A DNA stretch of 64,000 nucleotides, taken from Rhodocollybia butyracea. Taxonomy: Eukaryota > Basidiomycota > Agaricomycetes > Agaricales > Omphalotaceae. Location: NCBI GenBank assembly GCA_015501585.1, contig JADNRY010000148.1:93515-157514 (forward strand). Direction: 5' to 3'. This document shows, in pieces, positions 55,006 to 64,000 of the stretch (positions are counted from its first letter, which is position 1; each line of letters starts with the position of its first letter). Both the position numbers and the translations under genes were made by a program. Under the pieces are notes generated by a model that saw only the letters and a program-made list of their open reading frames with translations, was not told where the DNA came from and made no database searches.

Positions 55006-56713
55006 AATGAGTGCTCAATTGGGCTTCAGCCTCATTGGGCCCAGTTACTGAGCTCCGGCTTCTCAACGCTGAGTGCTCAGTTGGGCTTCGGCCTCATTGG
55101 GCCCAGTTACTGAACTGTGGCTTCTTAGTAACTCTCCCGGTGGTTCCTTCTTGCTCATACACATTGGTTCAACAATGATTATCAACAATGACCGCAGCAC
55201 TCATGCTCACTTATAATTGCTTATAACCTTTTTCGGTCACTGAGGTTTATGTTCTTTTTTCCCTTCATCTGGTATGTTTTTGTTATTTCTTTCTCTTTAC
55301 CTTACTTACTTTTGTTGATGGAAAGTTCCTGATCCCATTCCCTGTGGTATGTTTCTCCTTATTCCAAAGCTTGCTTGTGCTTATTGTCTCTAGTGATGTT
55401 CTTGTCATTTGAAGGCAATATGTTGGAATTAATCATTGATGCTCTCACCCTGGACTACAAAATGGTTTCTTTGTTTGAAGAACTTCCCTTTCACGTTGAT
55501 GTCCAATGTGTTGTCAGTGATTCTGACAATTATTCACTCTCTATTTCTGTTACCAATCCTGGTTCTTCTGAAGTTTCTTTTTTCAAGGTTGGCATTAAAT
55601 TTTTCCCCTGTCCTCACCCTTCTTATTTCATCCTAGCTGTTGCGCTGTATTGTACATGTATATGGGCTCTCCCTTAGTCCCCAATGCCGAGTCTACCTTG
55701 ACCATATCATGCCACTTCTCCTATCTGACAATGAAGCCTCAAGTGTTTCTGGCTCCTCTAGTAGTAAAGGTAATTTTTATCCAGCTAATACCACCTTCAC
55801 ATTGATGTGTTTTGTATGTTGCATAGATTCTTAAGCCTTTGATTCATCATTCATGTGATCCCTTTATTCCTTATATATATCATCTGTCTTTTGCTCCTTC
55901 GTTCTTTCCCTTTCTTCCCTTTCATCACTTGGTACATTTAGGTTGTTTCTCTGTTTTACTTTTCTCATTCATTTGCAGATACCTTTTGTTTCCTTCCATC
56001 TTTGGTATCTCTCCATTTTCCCTGTCATTGTCTTCTCTCTTATTGTTACAGTTATGTCATCCTTGAGTCATGATGAACTCTTTTCCGCTGTTGTTGTTGC
56101 TTTTCCCTTCCACTATACAACTGCGCAATTGTTTCAACAGTTACCCTTTAATCCTGCTGTAGATGATGTTGTTGGCTTTGCTTCTATCAATGATTCGGGG
56201 AAGTCCATATTTCTTTCTTTCATTAGCTTTACTTATTCTTTCATTCTAGCCCATCCGTTGTTTTGCACATATCATCAATATATGTGTTTCTACCACTTGC
56301 ACTTGTGATTTTGATTTTGATCTCATTCTTCCTCATAACATATGGGTTAATGATCCTGATTCTGATTCTCAATTACTTAATCAGACCGCTGATGCTTTCT
56401 CTGACTCCAAACTCCCTATTATGCATTTTGATTCGTTTGTTATAGTATGTAGGTGTTCGTGATGTTGAATCCATTGTCTGTTAAATATGAATTTTGTTAA
56501 TGCTTTTTTCATTCTCTCCTAAAATTTTGGCTTCTTGCAGGTACCCGCAAGTACCTGCAAGTAGTCAAATTTTTTTCTAAGTGATACTTGCAACCCGCTG
56601 TGATCTGTGGGAAACAGATACTGTGATCTGCGGGTAGTGCTACCTGTGGGTATTCCCACCGGTTCTACCTGAGAGTACGTGAGTGGTACTTGGACTCATG
56701 GACATCTTTAATT
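55006..56713 (+). other. Possible decayed gene with introns, ending in a hAT-type terminus
   Basis: Plus-strand pieces of acidic protein (LELIIDALTLDYKMVSLFEE; SHDELFSAVVVAFPFHYTTA; CDFDFDLILPHNIWVNDPDS) are separated by T-rich, intron-like stretches with GTATGT and TTGCAG. I cannot assign a family. 56,560-56,713 holds GGTACCCGCAAGTACCTGC words and the terminus GGACTCATGGACATCTTTA. Confidence 0.4.
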
Positions 56714-57352
56714 GGGAATGCAGGCACTCTTGCTCTGGATAAAAAGACATTTAGGAGCAAAAAATGAGCTCAGCCCAAGAGTAGTGCCTGACTGGGCGCA
56801 CCACTTGCTGACAAAATAGTTGATCCAACACCCAACGCCAAGTGTTCAAAAGTCTGGGAGCTTAACAGAGCTAAATTTTGAAGTGATATGACTACTAGCG
56901 CGATTCAGACAAAGGGCTGGGAGAGGAGGTATTTCCTACACACCTGGTCCAGCAAATCTCTTAGCTTTGCATCTGTCTCCTCTGGGTAGTCGTCAAGGCC
57001 TTTTCACAAAGCACTTTCTATGGCCATTCTCTTCATACTGATACATCCTCAGAGATGCTTCAAGCTCTCAAGCACATGCAAAGCGGTGTTATCAGAAAGA
57101 AGGGTGCCGTGGAACATTAGATATAAGCTGAGTTTTGATTTAATGTGAGCAACGGTTGCAAGGATCCTGGTGGCTTCTTGTAGTTGGTTGATTCCAATGG
57201 AATGTTGAGTCTGAGTAGAACCGGCTGTTGGATGTGGCCGGCATTGGAAATTTGTTGACAAGAGCATTGAGCTGGTCTTTGGCTGCCAGGTTCAAAAGCT
57301 GCTGAAGGGAGAGAGATGGGACAAACATCTGGCAACTATCTATGATCTCATC

Positions 57353-60065
57353 ACTTTAGGCAACCACTTTTTAGGTCTTGTTAGCTTACACTTTTGTTAC
57401 ATTTACCTGACTAAAAAGACCCAGAATCCTGGGCCTATCCTTCAGCCTCAGGTCATGACCTAGGGTTGAATAGGGTATGCTTTGGGATGGGTAGGGGATG
57501 GGTAGAGGAGTGTAGATGAGTGTCTGGGAGGGGTAAGGGAGTGTCTGGAAGAGGTAGAGAAGTGTGTGAGTGTAGGAGGGGGGAGACTGTTGAAACTGGA
57601 TTATCGCTTATGAGTCGTATCTAATCAGTAATGTGAGTCGACTAGACGCACTTGCTATACAATTGATGAACTGTCGATATATGCTATGTTGAAACTCACC
57701 CTCAAACACTAGACGCAGCCTCTACGCAGGTTCATATAGATGTAGTCAATTATGCCATTTGCTATTAGTCTTATGATACATAGCTTGTACGCTGCCTTGC
57801 AGTACCTATGAACAATACCTATAGAATTACCATATGGACTCCATCTTCTAGGGTACATTATGCACATGCATATGCACTATGTTTAGCAGTACGACTCAAG
57901 TAGACTCATACATTGTTATAGGGTTTATTATATTCTGTAGTATAAATACTGTAGATATTTTCCTATAACAATAACCAAGAATCCTACTATTCGTCTGGTC
58001 ACTTGTTCTGCTCTCAACAAAGCACTCTTACAAACTCCTGTAAACACCCTTACACTCTCAGGTGAGTATGCTGTCGACCTTGTGTTGACTGACCGCTGTT
58101 TCTACAGAGGCCAAAGAACAGGATCACCAGGAAAAGGGAGGACAGGGGCTAGGGATGATAAGGGAGGCTGTGTTAATGGATACCTGGGGAGAGGGACAGT
58201 GGAATGATTGAGATGCTGTGGGAGAGATCAGAACAATTGATAGAGGGATTGGGGAATTGTTTCTGAGGGTGGCCACAACATGGTGGGGGTCTAACAGGCC
58301 AGTGTTAGGTATGTGGAGTAGGCAGATCAGGAGGGGTAGAACCACTTGCTCTGGGCAACTTGGTCTTGACCTGAGTGAACTTGGTCTTGACCAGGGGCAA
58401 CTTGGTCTTGACCAGGGGCAACTTGGTCTTGACCAGGGGCAACTTGGTCTTGACCAGGGGCAACTTGGTCTTGACCAGGGTCAACTTGGTCTTGACCTGG
58501 GTGGACTTGGTCTTGACCTAAAGCATTTTCAAAATGACCAACCAGGAAATTTTAATATTTTTGCAGTGGATGAGGTCAAAGCTGTTTTTATTACCAAATT
58601 AGGAAATTTTCAAACACTTTAATTGGTTTTATGCTTTTCTACACTTTTGATAAATTACTATATTAGCCAATTTTATTTCAATAGGGTTTATTTCCTAATT
58701 AGGCAACTTCAAAACTTTTGCAGTGGATGAGGTCAAAGCTGTTTCCATTGCCTAATTGAGAAGTGACAAATCTTTTGCAGTGGATGAGGCCAAAGCTGTT
58801 TTCATTACTTGATTGAGAAATCATAAATCTCTTGCAGTGGATGAGGTCAAAGCTGTTTTCACTACTTAATTGGGAAATTGTCAAACTTAACACAAAATAC
58901 AGCCAATATATTACAAAGGTCATAACAAAGCTTTTACAAAGGTAAAAATGACCAAACTTAACACAAAAACTATTTACACTCTTTCCCTGAGGACAACTGC
59001 TTGTAGGAGACATCCAGATCCTCTCTCTATATATAGAACAGGTTGCTCACCACAAATGAAGGTAGTCCTGTGGTGGGAAGGGGTTGGATTGCAAAATATT
59101 TTTTTGGATAAACTTTGATTGTACAGGATGAGGCCAAAGCTGTATTTTGTGTTAAGTTTGACAATTTCCCAATTAAGTAGTGAAAACAGCTTTGACCTCA
59201 TCCACTGCAAGAGATTTATGATTTCTCAATCAAGTAATGAAAACAGCTTTGGCCTCATCCACTGCAAAAGATTTGTCACTTCTCAATTAGGCAATGGAAA
59301 CAGCTTTGACCTCATCCACTGCAAAAGTTTTGAAGTTGCCTAATTAGGAAATAAACCCTATTGAAATAAAATTGGCTAATATAGTAATTTATCAAAAGTG
59401 TAGAAAAGCATAAAACCAATTAAAGTGTTTGAAAATTTCCTAATTTGGTAATAAAAACAGCTTTGACCTCATCCACTGCAAAAATATTAAAATTTCCTGG
59501 TTGGTCATTTTGAAAATGCTTTAGGTCAAGACCAAGTCCACCCAGGTCAAGACCAAGGTGACCTAGGTCAAGACCAACCTGCCCCTGGTCAAGACCAACC
59601 TAACCTAGGTCAAGACCAAGTTGCCCCTGGTCAAGACCAAGGTGACCCAGGTCAAGACCAAGTTCACTCAGGTCAAGACCAAGTTGCCCAGAGCAAGTGG
59701 TTCTACCCCTCCTGATCTGCCTACTCCACATACCTAACACTGGCCTGTAAGACCCCCACCATGTTGTGGCCACCCTCAGAAACAATTCCCCAATCCCTCT
59801 ATCAATTGTTCTGATCTCTCCCACAGCATCTCAATCATTCCACAGCATCTCAATCATTCCACTGTCCCTCTCCCCAGGTATCCATTAACACAGCCTCCCT
59901 TATCATCCCTAGCCCCTGTCCTCCCTTTTCCTGGTGATCCTGTTCTTTGGTCTCCCCCCTCCTACACTCACACACACTTCTCTACCTCTTCCAGACACTC
60001 CCTTACCCTCCCAGACACTCTTCTACACTCCTCTACCCATCCCCTACCCATCCCAAAGCATACCT
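57353..60065. mobile_element. Foldback element 4 (GGTCTTGACC-type arrays)
   Basis: Left terminus TTAGGCAACCACTTTTTAGG is related to elements 1-3 and continues with ACACTTTTGTTACATTTACC and GACTAAAAAGACCCA. Arms 57,470-58,890 and 59,150-60,065 are inverted copies around a ~250-bp centre. 21-bp arrays at 58,353-58,520 and 59,525-59,690 use a GGTCTTGACC core instead of GGTCATGACC. The same AT-rich flank and GTGGATGAGGTCAAAGCTG copies follow. The right arm lacks the terminal ~110 bp. A solo LTR interrupts the left arm. Confidence 0.82.
57588..58106 (+). mobile_element. Solo LTR 3 (519 bp), inserted in foldback element 4
   Basis: TGTTGAAACTGGATTATC to CCGCTGTTTCTACA with 5-bp flanks GAGAC (57,583-57,587) and GAGGC (58,107-58,111), one mismatch. 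The mirrored right arm (59,930-59,975) shows the empty site GGGGAGACCAAAGAACAGG. A TATAAATACT at about 57,940 marks a likely promoter. It is a different family from solo LTRs 1 and 2. Confidence 0.88.
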
Positions 60066-60138
60066 TATTTTTGTTCAATGTTGTTTCCTTGCCCAAAAGA
60101 TAGCGGGAGAGATGGCTGTGTACTGCAACTGATGATGA

Positions 60139-62517
60139 GATGCAGGATCAAGATGAAGGTGGCAGCAAGGGCAATGGCAACAGCGACATTACAATGGAAG
60201 ATGATGAAGCAGGTTATGTGAGCTAAAACCTGCTCATCTTTCCGCTGACATCCATGCCCTCTATTTTTTCAGGTGGTTGTTGAGGACACAACAAAACAGA
60301 AGAAGAAGAACCAGGATGGAGAGTCTGCAGGGAGGGGGAAAGTGCTAGAAAGCAACATCGCTTCCTCCATGCTTGCTAAGATAAGTAAACAGGCCTCAAG
60401 AAAGGGGATTTGCCTGTTGGATAGGTTTCCAGATGACAGGATGTTTGCATGGGAGATATTAGAGAAAGAGTTGGTCCGCCAGAAAGAGAATGGTGATGAT
60501 GCGCTGCTGGAGGATCTCATCAAGACTCAAAAGGATCCTCAGAAGGTGGAGGACCTGCTGGCCTGGGTGAGTTCCTTCTGCTCTTCAACTCCTCTCCTTG
60601 ATATTCTTTCAGATGAAGTACAGAGAGTCAGATGTATGCTACACCCTTGCACAGGCTGCCCGGATACTCATCAACCAGTACTTTGAGCTTGGCTCAGTGG
60701 CTGAAGGAGGGCTGAGGGTAGTGGCTTTGTCCTTTCTATCTCTTAGAGTTATGCTGAGAATGTTTGTTTTTTTTGGAGGCGGAGCATATCGTCTGGCTGA
60801 TGGTGGAAAGTAGATATCACCATAGCAATGTGAACATCAATGCAAGTCTTTTCTCTGCTCTCTCACATTTTGTCACTTTTTTCTGTTTTGGCTAGGAGAA
60901 GAAAACTGGCAAACCTTTCTACTCCTTGCTCATCCCACAAACCCTTCGCACATTCTTGCTTGATGATAGGCAGAGCAAGGCTGATCTACTGCTTGTTGCA
61001 GAGCTCCATGAGCTGAAACATGTACTGGCACATCTCATAGCTATGGTGACAGCTACTGTATTTGTTCCAGCTTGTTCTTCTCAAGTTGCTCAAACCCTTG
61101 CTTGGAGATATATCAATGTATCATGGAGCATGCAGGTGGGATGAAATGCAACATCCCTATACTCAGGCCCCTGGAAAGTAACAGTCCAGGTATTTTTTTT
61201 GGCAATATCTCAGCAATGACCTGGCATTTTGACTAGGTCCAAGTTGTGGAGTTGAACTATAGTACATTTCTGCTTTGTGAGATAGATAAATAGATGTGAA
61301 TGTGAGAAATGAATTCCATATAAGGAATTCTTAAAAATCCCAAAAATCTACAGCATGAAATAATTTTTTTGGGGACAAGCCATGTTCACCATTGGAAAGA
61401 GCAGCGTTGAAAATGGTGGTTCCAATTTTTAACACTAAAGAAATTGTCTTATTTGAGCTCCCTATCAACCTGCAAAGTTGCCCTAAAATTGCCAAAATAC
61501 ACTAAAATAAATTGGTTACTTCTGTTTTCTATGTTGCTCTTTCTAATGGTGAACATGGCTTGTTCCCAAAAAAAATTATTTCATACTGTAGATTTTTGGG
61601 ATTTTTAAGAATTCCTTATATGGAATTCATTTCTCACATTCACATCTATTTATCTATTTCATAAAGCAGAAATGTACTATAGTTCAACTCTACAACTTGG
61701 ACCTAGTCAAAATGTTGATGATGTCTAATGACATCTTAAAACAAGCGCTCAGTGATCAGCTGTTCCTCAAATGTTCAACTACGCAGCTTTGTCTGCTTTT
61801 GCACAGGAGGACGAGGAGAGGGAGGATGCAAAGAAGGAGGATGCAAAGAACAGTGGTGCAAAGAAGGACAACGCAAAGAAGAAAGAGCCAAAGAAGAAAG
61901 AGGAAGTGATGAGGAAGGAGGAGCCAAAGAAGGCAGCAAAGGTAGCAAAGAAGAAGAGTGTGGAGGAGAAGAAGCTAGCAAAGATGCCAAAGAAAGCGGA
62001 AGGTGAGAGCATTGTCAAGAAGAAGAGGGAGGGCAATAAGAAGAAGAAGGAAGAGGAGGGGAAGGTGGCAGAGAAGAGTAGCAGGGAGGAAAAGTGGGAT
62101 GTAGAGTAGAAGAAGAAGGTGGAGAAGGAAAAGCCTGCCAGGAAGGTTTCAAACAGTGAAAAAGGCCGTGGCAAAGGGTCTGATGCAGGCTCCTTCAGCG
62201 ACAATGTGGGCAAGGGGTCGAGCAAAGAGTCCAACTGCAGCAGCAAGGGGGCTGATGAGGGATTCAGTGGTGGCGAGATGCCCAGTGGCAATGAAAGGCT
62301 CGGCAACAACAGAGAGGAGCTTGAGGAAGGACCTGGCAGTGATGAAAGATCCAATGGCAACAAAGGACCCAACAGCAATGAAGGGCCCAACAGCAATGAA
62401 GGATCCAATGGCAAAGGGTTTGAAGAAGGGCTCCATGGTAGCGGCGAGGGGCCTAGCAGCAGTCGTGACCGCTGGTCCTACACTGGGTCAACCAGCAACA
62501 AGAAGCCACTTACATAG
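60139..62517 (+). pseudogene. Second DUF6532-like gene, interrupted
   Basis: Exons: 60,139 (or upstream)-60,217, 60,273-60,566, 60,613-60,717, 60,779-60,829, 60,896 to about 61,050-61,140, with in-phase GT-AG introns. The protein starts acidic (QDQDEGGSKGNGNSDITMED). It then shows a helical domain with TLAQAARILINQYFELGSV and KKTGKPFYSLLIPQTLRTFL followed by LAHLIAMVTATV, the order seen in DUF6532 (a KPFxxPxI block followed by an Ala/Thr-rich helix). A 490-bp inverted-repeat element lies at 61,225-61,714. The tail (61,771-62,517, one frame) is Lys/Glu-rich, then Gly/Ser/Asn-rich (SNGNKGPNSNEGPNSNEG), with a TAG at 62,107-62,109. Sequence similarity to the gene at 4,308 is low; the match is at domain level and moderately sure. 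Confidence 0.55.
61225..61714. mobile_element. 490-bp inverted-repeat (MITE-like) element
   Basis: Arms of about 170 bp, almost perfect inverted copies: CATTTTGACTAGGTCCAAGT on the left and the reverse complement of ACTTGGACCTAGTCAAAATG at 61,695-61,714. A ~130-bp centre separates them. No clear target duplication. It would form a long hairpin in DNA or RNA and separates the DUF6532 domain from its tail. Confidence 0.82.
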
Positions 62518-64000
62518 CACCTACAAAGTGGCATTCAACAGCAGCAGAGCAGAGGTCGGCGAGTGGCAGATGGAGGCGTCAGATGATGCTGGAGACAACA
62601 GCAGGAAGCTGGATACTGGGGGTAAGGTGGAGGCAGTGGGTTCGGATGCACCACCCAAGTTTGTAGAGCTTGATGACACTGGCGATGAGATGGCTGCAGA
62701 TAAGAGTGCAAGCAAGAAGGGGAACCCAAGGGGGCAAGGTGCGTGCAGAGGGGTGAAGCCCAAAGCAAGGACAGATAGCACTACCAGGGGGACCCAGGGG
62801 GGAGAAAAATGTTGAGATCCAGGGTGAGATGTCTGTGCTTTTCATACCTGCGGTTTGTTCATCTGCCGTCTGCCTCATCCTGTCGCTTTATTATCTGCCT
62901 TTCATATTTGCTTTTTTGCTCATTTCTCCTGTACATTATGCAAGCTTAATGGGTATCAATCTACTACTGGAGTACATAGAACCAACGTCAATTTATAAAA
63001 CCCCAGTGGTTCTGCCTGAGCTCAGCCCTGGTATATCCTGTGTGTTATCCCAGGACAGTACTAGCAGTGAGCTCTGTGGTAAACACCAACTGCTCACAGA
63101 GTGCTAGAACCTTCCCACAATAGATTTTTAAAGAGCTATCTGGGAGAAGCTTGGGCTCCATTGGATGGTGCTGGTACTACCAGAGAGCACCAGTTGGTAG
63201 CTACAAACTGCCCTGAAAGAATTCTGAAAGAATCATGTAAGCTTGATAGGAGGTGCATTGAAGGAGCTCATTGACTGCACTCTGGGGTCTCCATTGTTTC
63301 CCAGGAAATTGAGGAGCTTGAGGATTGGGCACATATCTTTAGGAAGCCTAGAGACCATAGAGCACCTAGGTTACCAGGGGCACCTGGGGACACCTCAGGA
63401 AGGTTTGGGTCTTCCCTGGCAAAAAAAGTGTTTTTTCCAGATGTGTGAAGTGTGTGCAACCTGGGGGAGTGTTCTGATGGGCTAATTACAGGTACATGGG
63501 GCAGTGGGAAGAGAAGGGAAGCTGCTGGCTCACGCTGACTTGGACATGACCAGGGCCAACTTGGACATGACCAAAAGCAACTTGGACATGGCCAAGGGCA
63601 ACTTGGACATGACCCAGGTTAGATCGGACATGACCAAGATTAGATTGTACATCACTTAAGGCATTTCAAAAATTACTATATTAGGAAATTTTCAATTTTC
63701 TGCAGTTCTAACAATGACCAGGATTCCAGTGGCAGGAACATCAAGTAAGTAACCTGTTTCAATGAATTTGGGTATTAGTCACTAATGAGGTACTAGGTGG
63801 GATGGAATACTCACTGAAGCTCTCCTACAAGAGCTCACTGACAACCCAGAGATCAAGCAGGGGCTCTATCTTGGACCTGGGACTGTTGGTAGATATCAGG
63901 ATGGCAATCCTATTACAAAATCCAACTCAAAACCCAAGTCCAAATATCACTAGATGTTAGCTGAGGCTCTGTTTGGAGATGACAAGTATGGCTATAAAGA
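62518..64000. other. No clear gene; possible partial exon at the window end
   Basis: A Gly/Asp-rich frame (62,156-62,815) overlaps the tail of the preceding gene in another phase. At 63,815-64,000 a short plus-strand segment (LLQELTDNPEIKQGLYLGPG, then after a TAG LAEALFGDDKYGYK) looks coding, but I cannot name it and the window ends inside it. Confidence 0.4.
63530..63655. repeat. 21-bp array fragment with GGACATGACC core
   Basis: Five to six ~21-bp units based on AACTTGGACATGACCAGGGC, followed by AAAAATTACTATATTAGGAAA and TTTTCTGCAG, the same AT-rich flank as in the foldback elements. It is a third array variant of that family, here without arms. Confidence 0.78.

Noticed and set aside
61779..62414. 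Minus-strand 211-codon Ser/Phe/Leu-rich frame
   Set aside because: Antisense shadow of the Lys/Glu-rich (AAG/GAG) tail on the plus strand.

Overview
The window is fungal DNA, most likely from an Agaricomycete (Basidiomycota) with a transposon-rich genome. The evidence is the short 45-60 bp GT-AG introns, a TET/JBP-type dioxygenase gene, two DUF6532-like genes, fragments of KDZ (Kyakuja-Dileera-Zisupton) transposase, MYND-finger genes, a Ty1/copia retrotransposon primed by a half-tRNA, and hAT relics. I cannot name the species. There is no bacterial-style operon, rRNA, tRNA or CRISPR array that I can see. Intact host genes are few; most coding material is repeated, interrupted or decayed.

Layout. 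0.5-1.9 kb: a 16-bp minisatellite. 1.9-6.8 kb: a TET/JBP-like 2-oxoglutarate dioxygenase gene followed head-to-tail by a DUF6532-like gene that carries a one-base frame break in an acidic repeat. 7.0-7.4 kb: a 21-bp minisatellite. 8.3-12.6 kb and 27.4-32.1 kb: two diverged arms of an inverted segmental duplication, each carrying a MYND-family pseudogene and a divergently oriented gene of unknown family ('family D'). Between the arms lie a zinc-finger/coiled-coil gene with two in-frame TGA codons (13.1-15.3 kb), a third MYND copy split by nested transposons (16.4-21.2 kb), a shorter zinc-finger paralog (24.0-24.5 kb) and a truncated foldback element (24.8-27.4 kb). 33-37 kb: a decayed copia reverse transcriptase, LTR debris and a KDZ transposase fragment. 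36.9-43.2 kb: an uncharacterised basidiomycete gene split by a very young complete copia element (37,980-43,146). 43.7-44.3 kb: the C-terminus of another KDZ transposase. 46.3-50.8 kb: a solo LTR split by a foldback element. 50.9-56.7 kb: hAT fragments and a small hAT-like MITE. 57.4-60.1 kb: a related foldback element containing another solo LTR. 60.1-62.5 kb: a second, broken DUF6532-like gene containing a 490-bp inverted-repeat element.

The most unusual component is a set of large non-coding foldback elements (17.4-20.2, 24.8-27.4, 46.8-50.5, 57.4-60.1 kb, and a fragment at 63.5 kb). Each has near-terminal tandem arrays of 21-bp units, two DNA helical turns. Every unit carries a palindromic or near-palindromic 10-12 bp core (AGGTCATGACCT, or GGTCTTGACC / GGACATGACC variants). 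The arrays are followed by repeated copies of a second word, GTGGATGAGGTCAAAGCTG. One element has a perfect 8-bp target duplication. Nesting order proves that this family and an LTR family have each jumped into the other.
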